Shown: positions 45,149-53,731 of the stretch, one piece after another
How the letters are laid out: every line of letters begins with the position of its first letter
Numbering within the stretch: position 1 is the stretch's first letter
NCBI RefSeq assembly: GCF_040219335.1
Contig: NZ_JAVJSQ010000026.1
Coordinates: 176,807 to 240,806, forward strand
DNA: 64,000 nt
Direction: 5' to 3'
Origin: Gimesia sp.
GTDB lineage: Bacteria; Planctomycetota; Planctomycetia; Planctomycetales; Planctomycetaceae
Program-made: the position numbers and the translations under genes
The notes under the pieces: generated by a model
Told to the model about the DNA's origin: nothing
The model's input: the letters and a program-made list of their open reading frames with translations, nothing else
The model's database searches: none

Positions 45149-46918
45149 ATGGACTACGCAGAAAAACTGGAATCAATGCTTGCGCTGATCTGTCATGACG
45201 TCTACCAAATCATTTCAGCGGAGCTCGATCAGGTGGATCACTATCTGGACTCCGGAGAATTATCGGGCCAGACCCGGGAACTGTTTCAGTTTGCCACTAG
45301 GAATCAGGGAGCGCTGCTCAAGCCGGTGATCAATGCGGCTGCCATGTGTGATGTGTTTTCCGTACTACGGGACAGTCTGCTGGTCGATAATCGCATGGAC
45401 CACCGTGAACTGGGGCGCGCCGGGGAAATCCTGAATCGTTCACTGTCCCGTTACTGCTGGCGGGAAGACTATCGGCATTACCAGGACGCGACCGACTTGC
45501 GTCAGATGCGAAAGTTACTGGCTCAGTGGGAGGCAGACCCGTCCTGGCTGGGTGGTGACATTTTGCAGGGAGCGCTGGTCGATCCGTTCGGCGATTTTGT
45601 GATCCTGGCCTGTCTGATCAGTCGATCTACGCGTCCCTTCGAGACCTATCAAAAGATCCTGCTGCTGACCGCCAAACTGATTCTGGAAGCAGACGGAATC
45701 AGCAGGGAGGATCGGACATTTTTTGCCGACCTGAAAAAACGGCTCAAAACTGTTAAGCGCAAAATCAGCAGCAGTCTTCCAGCGTCTCCCGAACCATCCG
45801 CATCCGGAAAATCACAAACAGAGTCAACCGCGGCAGACTCGGAACAAATCCAGCCGGAAACAGCTCTGCAGCAGGGATTGCAGGAACTTGAGACACTGAT
45901 CGGCCTGGATTCAGTAAAAGCCGAGGTCACGAGCCTGACCAATTTCCTGAATATCCGCAAACAGCGGATGGCACAGGGCATGCCTGTCGCTTCGCAGACT
46001 TTGCATTTTGTGTTTACTGGAAATCCAGGAACCGGCAAAACGACCGTGGCACGCATTCTGGCGAAGATTCTGTACGGTTTTGAAATCCTAAAGACGTCCC
46101 ATTTCGTCGAAGCCGACCGGGCGACGATGGTGGGAGGCTATGTCGGCCAGACGGCGATCAAAACCAATGAAGTGATTGCCAGGGCGACTGACGGTGTGTT
46201 GTTCATTGACGAGGCCTACACGCTGGCTAAGAAAGGAGCAAATGATTTTGGTCAGGAAGCCATCGACACACTGTTGAAAAAAATGGAAGACCTGCGGGAA
46301 CGAATGGTGGTTATCGTCGCCGGCTATCCGAGAGAGATGGCGGAGTTCATCGAATCGAATCCGGGCCTGGAGAGCCGCTTCAGCCGTTATATTGTGTTTG
46401 AAGATTACCATGTGCCTGACCTGTGCCAGATTTTCGAACTCATGTGTCGTTCCAATGCTTATGAGCTCACGCCTGCTGCCCGGGGGAATCTGGCCATCAT
46501 TCTGAACCGGGTCTTTGCAGATCGGGACGAAAACTTCGGGAATGCACGGCTGGTGCGGAACGCTTACGAACGGACCCTGAGCAATCATGCAAACCGGCTG
46601 GCGACCAGCGACGCAGCAATCACCCGCGAGGCACTGGCGACGATTGAAGCAGTTGATCTGCCTTACGAGATCGCGCAAGGATTCCATCGGCCTTACGACC
46701 TCAGCAATTCCAAATGGCGGGTGCACTGTCCCCACTGTGAGAATGCAACAACCGCCAGCCTGCCTTTCCTGGGCCAGATCGTCACCTGCAACAATTGTCA
46801 AACCCGTTTCCGCTGCCCGTGGTGGAACCTGGATCGAGACACCGTGCCCGCCTTGAGCGGTTTTGAACTGTATGAACGGGAGAGTGATCTGAAGGGTTAC
46901 GATGTGCAGGCGAAGTAA
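45149..46918 (+). CDS. TerB/AAA+ (CbbX/SpoVK-type) ATPase with zinc ribbon
   Basis: 589 residues. The N-terminal part is all-helical; about residues 145-200 (FETYQKILLLTAKLILEADG, EDRTFFADLKKRL) looks like a TerB/DjlA-type domain. A Ser/Pro/Glu linker leads to a AAA+ domain of CbbX/SpoVK type: GNPGTGKTTVARILA near residue 290 (Walker A), VLFIDEAYTLA near 350 (Walker B) and LESRFSRYIVF sensor region. The C-terminus has two Cys pairs (CPHC near 526, CNNC near 547) forming a zinc ribbon. CbbX relatives remodel Rubisco or protect complexes; no Rubisco gene is here. The fusion of three domains is unusual. Confidence 0.85.
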   Translation: MDYAEKLESMLALICHDVYQIISAELDQVDHYLDSGELSGQTRELFQFATRNQGALLKPVINAAAMCDVFSVLRDSLLVDNRMDHRELGRAGEILNRSLSRYCWREDYRHYQDATDLRQMRKLLAQWEADPSWLGGDILQGALVDPFGDFVILACLISRSTRPFETYQKILLLTAKLILEADGISREDRTFFADLKKRLKTVKRKISSSLPASPEPSASGKSQTESTAADSEQIQPETALQQGLQELETLIGLDSVKAEVTSLTNFLNIRKQRMAQGMPVASQTLHFVFTGNPGTGKTTVARILAKILYGFEILKTSHFVEADRATMVGGYVGQTAIKTNEVIARATDGVLFIDEAYTLAKKGANDFGQEAIDTLLKKMEDLRERMVVIVAGYPREMAEFIESNPGLESRFSRYIVFEDYHVPDLCQIFELMCRSNAYELTPAARGNLAIILNRVFADRDENFGNARLVRNAYERTLSNHANRLATSDAAITREALATIEAVDLPYEIAQGFHRPYDLSNSKWRVHCPHCENATTASLPFLGQIVTCNNCQTRFRCPWWNLDRDTVPALSGFELYERESDLKGYDVQAK

Positions 46919-46951
46919 CCATTACTTCTCGATTCATCAGGGGGAAACGTG

Positions 46952-47545
46952 ATGCGGTGTGGAATCAAACAGGCGGTTGTATGCGTGCTGATTGTCATCG
47001 GCGTCACTCTGCTGCAGGGGGCTGAGGAACCCGTGTCCGTCAAAAGCAATTGGGCGGCGCAGCCTCAAGGAAAATATGAATTCCTGCAGGCGCCCCTAAC
47101 AGAAGAGAAGGAAGCTGCCATTCGCCAGTCGCTGCCGTTTCGGCGGATCAAGTTGCAGCGATTCGGCTCGCCTGATGTTCTTAGCGGCGGTCGGGCTCTC
47201 AACGAGTACGCTGAATTCCATGTTGATGGGAAAGCGCTGCTGCACGCGATTTCAGGTTCGAACAGGGACGGCGTGTATACAGGAACGATTGACCTGAGAG
47301 ACTATGCCCGGCTCTGCCTGCTGTATGAAGCGCTGCTTCGGGAAGCAGGGGCACCGGAGAAGTTCGGACACGAAATTCCGTCTTCCCATCCCGTCATCGC
47401 TGAGCTGACACTGACGTTCAATGGAACGAAGCCGAACAGAGTCCATCGCAACGATACCAACTTCGGCGACTTCAAGTTCTGGGTGTTTGAGAACGTGTTC
47501 GAGAATATTGAATCCGGGGTAACTTGGGAGCAGGTGGAAGAGTAA
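46952..47545 (+). CDS. Secreted unknown protein
   Basis: 197 residues from ATG 46952, with GGGGG about seven bases upstream (GTG 46949 is the frame's other start). A signal peptide (AVVCVLIVIGVTLLQGAEE) is followed by a soluble domain (FRRIKLQRFGSPDVLSGGRALNEYAEFHVDG, LRDYARLCLLYEALLREAG, ELTLTFNGTKPNRVHRND). I do not recognise the family. It is predicted to be periplasmic or exported. It follows the AAA protein by 33 bases on the same strand, so co-transcription is possible. Confidence 0.75.
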   Translation: MRCGIKQAVVCVLIVIGVTLLQGAEEPVSVKSNWAAQPQGKYEFLQAPLTEEKEAAIRQSLPFRRIKLQRFGSPDVLSGGRALNEYAEFHVDGKALLHAISGSNRDGVYTGTIDLRDYARLCLLYEALLREAGAPEKFGHEIPSSHPVIAELTLTFNGTKPNRVHRNDTNFGDFKFWVFENVFENIESGVTWEQVEE

Positions 47546-47622
47546 CACCGGAATGATAATTTTCTTCATTCTGGACCGAATGGCGTTTCCTGGCAGCAAT
47601 TATGATCGGCGGTAGATAAATT

Positions 47623-47660
47623 ACCGGCAGCTAGCGTCTTGCCGCTCAGTTCATTTTCGT
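47623..47660. repeat. Planctomycete-type intergenic repeat, copy A
   Basis: ACCGGCAGCTAGCG followed by TCTTGCCGCTCAGTT, related to sequences at 58122-58152, 58210-58246 and 63791-63830. The core has an imperfect GGCxGC/GCCGC-like symmetry. It lies between the secreted unknown and the oxidoreductase gene. Confidence 0.5.
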
Positions 47661-47816
47661 CCTCACACCAAACAGCTCAATTAATAACAGTTCTTATGTA
47701 ACTAAAACGTGAAAAATCGGCAGGGGTAAAAAACTGCGGTCAAATTTTCTGACCTGTTTGACTATACTGAAAGCATTGAATTTCATCTGTAACGCTCAAC
47801 CGAGAGGAGAAATCAT

Positions 47817-49142
47817 ATGTCCGCCCATCAGATTACCCGTCGCGAAGCGCTGCAGACGACTGCTGCCCTGGGAGCCGGCCTCTGGCTGGGAACGTCGACG
47901 CAACCGACGCGGGCCGCCGCGAATGAGAAGCTGAATGTCGCGGTGATTGGCGTCGGAGGACGGGGGGCAGCAAACCTGAGCGGCGTCGGCAAGACTGAGA
48001 ACATTGTCGCGCTGTGTGATGTTGACGACAAGCGGGCGGGCAAAGCCTTTGAACGATATCCCCAAGCGAAAAAATACGCCGACTACCGTTTGATGCTGGA
48101 CGACATGGAGAGCCAGATCGATGCGGTTGTGGTGAGCACGCCCGACCACACGCATTTTCATCCGTCGATGATCGCGATGATGATGGGCAAGCATCTCTAT
48201 TGCGAAAAGCCGATGGCGCATTCGGTGTGGGAAGTCCGCGAGATGACGAAACTGGCGGCGAAGAACAAACTGGCGACACAGCTGGGAATGCAGCGACATG
48301 CGTTGTCGAACATGCACCGGGCCGTCGAACTGATCAAGTCGGGATCGATTGGCGATGTGAGCGAAGTTTACAGCTGGATCAGTTCCAGTCGCGGAATGCC
48401 TCCCGAACCGGTCAAGGAAGTTCCGCCGCCGAAAACTCTCGACTGGGATCTGTGGATCGGTCCGGCGAAGTTTCGGCCGTACGCCGTCAATTCCAAGGGA
48501 GAGGGCGTGCTGGCACCTTACAACTGGCGGTTCTGGTGGGATTACGGCACCGGAGAGACCGGCAACTGGGGCTGCCACATTCTGGACATTCCGTTCTGGG
48601 CCCTCGATCTGAAATACCCGACCCGCGTGGATGCCTCGGGACCGAAACGGGATGCCGAGCGGACGCCGACCGAAATGCTGACCAGTTTCGACTTCCCGGC
48701 CAACGACAAACGAGGGCCAATCAAGCTGCACTGGTCGCAGGAACGGGGCGGCCCGGCGATCCTGAAAGAGAAGGGGCTCAATCTGAAAGGGGCCAACACG
48801 CTGTTTATCGGCTCCAAGGGAATGCTGCTGACCGGCTTCGGTTCGCTGAAACTGTTCCCCGAAAATTCGTTCGCGAACTTTAAAGCTCCGAAACAGTTCA
48901 TCCCCGATTCACCCGGGTTCTATAAAGAGTGGATCGAAGCCTGCAAGGGGGGCGAACCGGCCACCTGCAACTTTGATTATTCAGGACCGCTGTCCGAAAC
49001 CGTGCTGCTGGGGAACACCGCCTACCGCGCGGGCGGCGGCTTCGACTGGGATGCTGATACACTCACGGCCACAGGCAATGAGAGTACGAAACCACTACTG
49101 CATTCAAAATTCCGTAAGGGGTGGGAAGAGTTTACGAGTTAG
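47817..49142 (+). CDS. Tat-exported Gfo/Idh/MocA oxidoreductase
   Basis: 441 residues with a Tat-type start (TRREALQTTAALGAGLWLG, Arg8-Arg9). The Rossmann domain shows LNVAVIGVGGRGAANLSGV, VALCDVDDKRAG and VVVSTPDHTHFHPSMIAMM, with the family EKP in YCEKPMAHS. The C-terminal substrate domain includes NWGCHILDIPFWALDLKYP. GAGAGGAG precedes the ATG at 47817. It is a second exported copy of the family in the window, similar in layout to the one at 10444, and presumably acts on sugar-like substrates in the periplasm. Cofactor supply for such exported enzymes is an open question. Confidence 0.94.
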   Translation: MSAHQITRREALQTTAALGAGLWLGTSTQPTRAAANEKLNVAVIGVGGRGAANLSGVGKTENIVALCDVDDKRAGKAFERYPQAKKYADYRLMLDDMESQIDAVVVSTPDHTHFHPSMIAMMMGKHLYCEKPMAHSVWEVREMTKLAAKNKLATQLGMQRHALSNMHRAVELIKSGSIGDVSEVYSWISSSRGMPPEPVKEVPPPKTLDWDLWIGPAKFRPYAVNSKGEGVLAPYNWRFWWDYGTGETGNWGCHILDIPFWALDLKYPTRVDASGPKRDAERTPTEMLTSFDFPANDKRGPIKLHWSQERGGPAILKEKGLNLKGANTLFIGSKGMLLTGFGSLKLFPENSFANFKAPKQFIPDSPGFYKEWIEACKGGEPATCNFDYSGPLSETVLLGNTAYRAGGGFDWDADTLTATGNESTKPLLHSKFRKGWEEFTS

Positions 49143-49256
49143 GATTAGCGCTGGGGATATAATAACATATTCAAGTTTGTTTCTAGCAATATTTTATTGA
49201 CACAGCGATACTGAGTTCAATCCTAATAATTATTGTGTAGCTGGAACATTCGATTT

Positions 49257-49871
49257 ATGAATAAAGAGTCATCCGACAGATTAATCCAAGTCTTAACAAC
49301 CGCAATAATAATCGCAGTAATTATCATTGTATATTCACTTGGCAGGCAGCTAATTATTGCTATAGCTGACCACGACTCTGAGTATGCTGCCCCACTTATT
49401 GTTACCGCAGGGACAATAATTGTAACAGTTCTTTCCGTCGTCTTATCAAGATATTACGAAACACGTTCAGCGATAGAAAAGGAACATCGTGATAACAAAA
49501 TCCCAGTCTATGAAGACCTACTAAAGTTTATGTTTAAGATATTCATGGGTACAAAAACCGGAAATCCAGTATCTGAGAAAGAAATGATAGACTTCATGTC
49601 TAAATTCAACCAAGTTGCAATGGTATGGGCTTCGGATGATGTTCTAAGTGCTTGGATAAAATTTCGATCAACATCTATGGATGAAGAACAGACTAAGAAC
49701 AATCCAATTAGACTTATGGTTGTGTTTGAGGATTTAATTCGTGAAATTCGTAAAGACCTTGGTCATAAAAACAAAAATCTGACTAATGGAAAAATATTAT
49801 CTTTATTTGTTAACGACATAGAAAAGTATTTCGATTCAGAGGGGAACATCTGCGAAATCAAAGATAGCTGA
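49257..49871 (+). CDS. AT-rich unknown membrane protein
   Basis: 204 residues from ATG 49257. Two N-terminal hydrophobic segments (LTTAIIIAVIIIVYSL and APLIVTAGTIIVTVLSVVL) precede a soluble helical domain (KIPVYEDLLKFMFKIFMG, EEQTKNNPIRLMVVFEDLIREIRKDL). Codon use is markedly AT-rich (AAT, ATA, AAA, TTA) compared with flanking genes, suggesting horizontal acquisition. I recognise no named family; the layout (two helices then helical domain) resembles many small unknown proteins carried by mobile or accessory DNA. No integrase or repeat boundary was seen. Confidence 0.7.
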   Translation: MNKESSDRLIQVLTTAIIIAVIIIVYSLGRQLIIAIADHDSEYAAPLIVTAGTIIVTVLSVVLSRYYETRSAIEKEHRDNKIPVYEDLLKFMFKIFMGTKTGNPVSEKEMIDFMSKFNQVAMVWASDDVLSAWIKFRSTSMDEEQTKNNPIRLMVVFEDLIREIRKDLGHKNKNLTNGKILSLFVNDIEKYFDSEGNICEIKDS

Positions 49872-50043
49872 TGGTAGTGACGAAGTCTTTTTAAATTCAG
49901 AAGTTATAAGCTCAACGATTTTGACAAATTCTAAGCACTTAATATAAATCATATTGGCAGACCTAAATGAACCTGGAAGGACATTTGCAATCAGATATTG
50001 ACGATGTCGTTATTGACGTGCCTGTCCGTGCGGAGAAGCCGTG

Positions 50044-50394
50044 ATGCAGGATTCAGAAGCCAGGCTGAGCTTGAAACATGAGGAATTGAACCGGGTCAGC
50101 CTGTTCTGTCCGCTCCTGTTAGCTCTTATTATCGTGGCGCGGAGTGGACTAGCTGTGGCGGGATATCGTTCCTGGGACGGGATTCCTGTCGCCCTCCTCG
50201 TACTGGGAATCCTGACGTTCGTGGCTTACTTTCAACTGAAGCTGACGACCGGTCTGGGGCTGCGTGAATTCTGGCACCAGTGTTCCCTCCCTGCTGACCA
50301 GAGGCAGAAGTTGACATTCATCGACGCCAGCCTGATTTTCATTTATATCATGGCATTGAATGGCTACATCATTTACCTGGCGATTCTCGGTTAA
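50044..50394 (+). CDS. Small membrane protein of unknown function
   Basis: 116 residues from ATG 50044 (GTG 50041 is an alternative); GGAG lies about eight bases upstream. Three hydrophobic segments (CPLLLALIIVARSGLAV, VALLVLGILTFVAY and LIFIYIMALNGYIIYLAIL) are separated by short loops including WHQCSLPADQRQKL. No signal peptide cleavage site or motif is recognisable. It has normal GC, unlike its upstream neighbour. Confidence 0.65.
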   Translation: MQDSEARLSLKHEELNRVSLFCPLLLALIIVARSGLAVAGYRSWDGIPVALLVLGILTFVAYFQLKLTTGLGLREFWHQCSLPADQRQKLTFIDASLIFIYIMALNGYIIYLAILG

Positions 50395-50874
50395 CGCGTG
50401 GGGCGAGATTTTCGGCCGGGAGAAACCCTTCTGCCAGATCGTCATGTACTCTACGCGATCAGGCTGGTGGCTCAGCATTCAGCGTGGGGACTCTGACCGA
50501 ATCTGCCTGATGAGACCTCTTTCCCTCCCGCTAAAATTTTCCGGCACTTCATTTTTTATAAATTGAGTGATGCGAAGCGGTGTTTTCAATCTGTTGATTT
50601 TTCATGATCACGGATTTGAATGATCTTCCCTGCCGGCATAGTGGTTGCACAATTTTCAAAACCATGCGAGCAATGCTGTGACTGTTTTGTTTTATCGTGA
50701 GTCACACCCGATTCTGCATGACTGTCGCTGATGGGTGACAGGATGTCGCAGTGATTCAGCCTGCCCGCTTCTGTGTTGAAGAAATCCTGCCGGCAGTGTC
50801 AGGCACTGCCCAGCATATCGGCTTAATTGTCGATCCCTGCTCTGACCTCAAATGCCAACCACAAGGGAGAGATG
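50395..50874. other. Intergenic region with small hairpin
   Basis: About 480 bases before the Trp-Trp repeat gene. A perfect 7-bp hairpin GGCAGTG/CACTGCC sits at 50791-50809, 66 bases before the ATG, and could be a leader structure. No supported gene: the frame at 50751-50984 overlaps the real gene start. An AT-rich stretch around 50540-50620 may hold a promoter. Confidence 0.45.
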
Positions 50875-51738
50875 ATGCTAATTCGAGGGATACGATGTTT
50901 GATGCTACTCGGTCTGGGGCTGGTGCTGCTGCAGCCGGATCCGGGTGGGTTGTCCTCGGCAGCGGCCCAGGAGACTCCGAGTGAAGGGTTGGGTTATAGC
51001 CCTTACTATCCGGCCATTCAACCTGAAGACAGTGATCTGTCTGTGAATTTCAATGAAGAGAATCAAGAGGGTGATCGGAAAATGCAAAACGATTCACGAC
51101 GTGAGAACGCACGACGGGGAGCGAAGAATCCGCCGGATTATGTGAATCGGCCTGCGGAGCATCGACGCAGAGACGACAATCCCGACGATCAGTGGTTTGA
51201 TGATGACTGGTGGTACGATGGGTCGGAAGAGAATCCGCCACGTGAGACGCCACGGCGAGACGATCCCCGTGGAGAGCGCCCACACAGAGATCATCCGCGC
51301 GGCGAGCATCCCCGGAGAGGACGTCCTCCGCGTAGAAATAACCCCCACAGAGACAATCCCCGCGAAGACTCTGCCTGGTTCGACGAAGACTGGTGGCACG
51401 ATGATTCCACCTGGTTTGATGAAAACTGGTGGCAGGATCAACGGGAAGAATATGACTACCAGCTGGGACGCGAAGATGCAGACGAGTATCGCTACTACGA
51501 CAACTACTATGGCGATAACGATCTGCCGCAACACTGGTGGGAGATGGACAATAACGGGCAATACATGCCCGAGCAGTTACAGGGATTAAATCAGCGCTAT
51601 GAAGGTGAACCCGCTGATCGCCCTGAGAACAATATCTATACCGACTGGTGGGAAGATCATGGAGCCGGCTACGGATACCAGTATGGCCACTCCAATCTGT
51701 CCAACCAGTATTACACCGCTGATGACTGGTGGGACTGA
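50875..51738 (+). CDS. Secreted Trp-Trp/charged-repeat protein
   Basis: 287 residues from ATG 50875, which has AGGGAG upstream. A signal peptide (CLMLLGLGLVLLQPDPGGLSSAAAQ) is followed by a low-complexity body. The first half has Arg/Asp/Pro/His repeats (RDDPRGERPHRDHPRGEHPR). The second half repeats an acidic Trp-Trp unit: WFDDDWWYDG, WFDEDWWHDD, WFDENWWQDQ, TDWWEDHG and a C-terminal DDWWD. I recognise no family. The repeat and net charge suggest a structural or ligand-binding surface protein. It precedes another secreted protein by 63 bases in the same direction, so they probably share a transcript. Confidence 0.8.
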   Translation: MLIRGIRCLMLLGLGLVLLQPDPGGLSSAAAQETPSEGLGYSPYYPAIQPEDSDLSVNFNEENQEGDRKMQNDSRRENARRGAKNPPDYVNRPAEHRRRDDNPDDQWFDDDWWYDGSEENPPRETPRRDDPRGERPHRDHPRGEHPRRGRPPRRNNPHRDNPREDSAWFDEDWWHDDSTWFDENWWQDQREEYDYQLGREDADEYRYYDNYYGDNDLPQHWWEMDNNGQYMPEQLQGLNQRYEGEPADRPENNIYTDWWEDHGAGYGYQYGHSNLSNQYYTADDWWD

Positions 51739-51801
51739 GTCCCACTCGTACAACCTCATGAATTTTGAATCTGGAACAACGTTAAACAAAGGAGTTTTAT
51801 A

Positions 51802-52863
51802 ATGGTTTTGAATAAGCAGATGTTGCTGACTTCTGCATTCAGTCTGGCTGTTGCCATGCCACTGTCTGTGATGGCGGATGACAACAAGTCTTCTACTGAG
51901 AAAGATCAGACTGGTTCGTCCGCCCAGTCCCGGAGCGACCGGGATACGGACTATTCCGAAAAGAAACAGGACAAACACCAGGCAAAACATCAAGGGAAGA
52001 AGAAACAGCACTCGCAGGACCATACGCGGAACATGAGTCGCTATAAGCTGGACATGGACGGCTGGGTACATGTCGGCGTCGACTATGACCGCGATGGTTT
52101 TTATGACGCTGTTGAAACGATTTTTCTGTATGACCTGGAAAAAGCGCAGAATGAGAGCCGCAAACGCTCTGACAATATGAAAAAGCAGGCGCAGCGTGAC
52201 ATGCAGCGTCGCGGCAATCGTCGTCAGGTGCAGTTGAGTGGTGAGATTCAGAAGCTGCAGACCAAACGCATTATGTCGGCTGAGCAGAAGCAGGTGCTAG
52301 CCCAGATTGAAACGAAGGAAGGCCAGACACAGCGTGTCTTCCTTGGTCCCCAGGAGCAGGTCAGTCAGCTGAACCTCGACAAAGGGGATGACATTCAGAT
52401 CAAAGGCGTGAAAGGTCGCGTGAATAATCAGTCTGCGATTATGGCACAGTTCGTGTCGTTTAATGGTCAGTCAATCCAGAATGAGCTGCCCCGTCAGCAG
52501 AAGCTGAGAAAGTTTAAAGGGGATATTGTCAGTACGCGGAAGACCAGCTTCCAGGGTCGCGAGGGAAAATTTGTTGTCGCAAAACTGGAAACACCGCAAG
52601 AGAAAATGGTCCAGGTCAATCTGGGACCTGCTGACAGCTTTGAGGATGTGGACCTGTCAGAAGGAACATCCATCAAGTTACTTGCCCGTCGTGGTACCAT
52701 CAATGGTCAGGATGCGCTGATCGCACAACTGATCCGCGTTGATGGCCAGAGCATTGACGTTCGGGAACCTACCGAACGTTCGCTCCGTAAAACCAAGCAG
52801 AAATCACGGAGTGACAGCGAGAACACGACCGCGCAGAATGATCAACAGCCCCGCATCCGCTAG
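51802..52863 (+). CDS. Secreted protein with tandem duplicated domain
   Basis: 353 residues; AAAGGAG precedes the ATG by seven bases. A signal peptide (LLTSAFSLAVAMPLSVMA) is followed by a Lys/Gln/His/Asp-rich linker and a small acidic segment (VDYDRDGFYDAVETIFLYDLEKAQ). Two related domains follow: about residues 140-230 (LSGEIQKLQTKRIMSAEQKQV through QFVSFNGQSI) and 235-325 (FKGDIVSTRKTSF through QLIRVDGQSI). Both end with a (Q)xxxxGQSI signature, so the second is a duplicate. The fold may be OB-like, but I do not name a family. It is followed by a strong terminator. Confidence 0.8.
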   Translation: MVLNKQMLLTSAFSLAVAMPLSVMADDNKSSTEKDQTGSSAQSRSDRDTDYSEKKQDKHQAKHQGKKKQHSQDHTRNMSRYKLDMDGWVHVGVDYDRDGFYDAVETIFLYDLEKAQNESRKRSDNMKKQAQRDMQRRGNRRQVQLSGEIQKLQTKRIMSAEQKQVLAQIETKEGQTQRVFLGPQEQVSQLNLDKGDDIQIKGVKGRVNNQSAIMAQFVSFNGQSIQNELPRQQKLRKFKGDIVSTRKTSFQGREGKFVVAKLETPQEKMVQVNLGPADSFEDVDLSEGTSIKLLARRGTINGQDALIAQLIRVDGQSIDVREPTERSLRKTKQKSRSDSENTTAQNDQQPRIR

Positions 52864-52893
52864 GCCTTGATCTGACAGTTCATCAGCGAACGG

Positions 52894-52932
52894 AAACGAT
52901 GGCTCTCCTCGTGGGGGTCATCGTTTTTTTTT
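52894..52932 (+). terminator. Terminator after the tandem-domain gene
   Basis: 8-bp stem AAACGATG (52894-52901) / CATCGTTT (52919-52926), followed by a T-run reaching 52932. The T-run occurs on the plus strand only, so it ends the secreted-protein transcript. Confidence 0.8.
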
Positions 52933-52952
52933 GCGCAGACAACTAAGTCAAC

Positions 52953-53417
52953 TCAGTTCGAGGGAATCGGCACGACTTTGAGTTTGACTTCAGAGTCGTC
53001 GACGATGCTGAGAACATCGCGGCAGTACTCGTGGCAGTTGATGCAGGTATTCAGCGAATGCATGTAAGCATAGCTGGCACCATCGAGATTTTTTTCTTCT
53101 GCCATCTTCGCGAGCTTCATCGCCTGCTTGCGGAGTTCCAGACGATGATGGGCATAGACGGCATCATCGTGGGACGCCCAGTCGGTGGCGATGCAGATCT
53201 GGTTGAGGGTGTTCGCCCCGCTGTGGATCTCTTTGAAGTTTTTCGTCACCAGGCCGTTGGTAATTTTCTGACAGCTGGCAAGCTTGGCCAGCATCAGCGC
53301 GGCCTGCTGATCACCTGGATCTGCTTCAGTTTTACGGAGCTCATCTGAGGCGAATACGCCGCCGGCGATTAACAGAATTGCGGTGGCTAACAGTAACCAG
53401 CGTTGCGTGATGCTCAT
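52953..53417 (-). CDS. Small c-type cytochrome-like protein
   Basis: 154 residues with a signal peptide (LLLATAILLIAGGVFA). A heme-attachment motif CINCH near residue 127 is followed by EYCRDV. The mostly helical body (AALMLAKLASCQKITNGLV, DDAVYAHHRLELRKQAMKLAKMAEEK) and C-terminal heme site fit a class II cytochrome c-prime-like fold, in the periplasm. It could take part in electron transfer or bind nitric oxide. No other electron-transfer gene is adjacent. GAGGA precedes the ATG. Confidence 0.85.
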   Translation of the reverse strand: MSITQRWLLLATAILLIAGGVFASDELRKTEADPGDQQAALMLAKLASCQKITNGLVTKNFKEIHSGANTLNQICIATDWASHDDAVYAHHRLELRKQAMKLAKMAEEKNLDGASYAYMHSLNTCINCHEYCRDVLSIVDDSEVKLKVVPIPSN

Positions 53418-53731
53418 TTCAGATCCTCGAGTGCCTGAGGCAGGTTTCTGCCTGCTTTGCGTAATCCGTACAATCGGTCTGATTCCTATTATCGGCTCTG
53501 GAGATCCGATTTCTGAACCCGATCAGGGGAAAAGGAGCGAGAATGGGGCGGGATGTAGTTTTTACAAGGGGGGGCGTTGCAGTCTGGTGATTGGACCGTC
53601 GCAGGGTGATCTACAGGACGCACCAGGGGCATTTCGCATTGAATTCGTTTACCGTTCGGTGCCTGTTCTGTTAGAATCATTTTCTCTTAATTGAAAACAT
53701 GTTCTACGCCCTCCCGATACAGGAACACACC
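53418..53731. other. Intergenic region between divergent genes
   Basis: About 314 bases between the cytochrome-like gene and the esterase. A short GGCAG/CTGCC hairpin lies near 53440-53454. No gene, repeat or clear promoter was seen. Confidence 0.4.
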
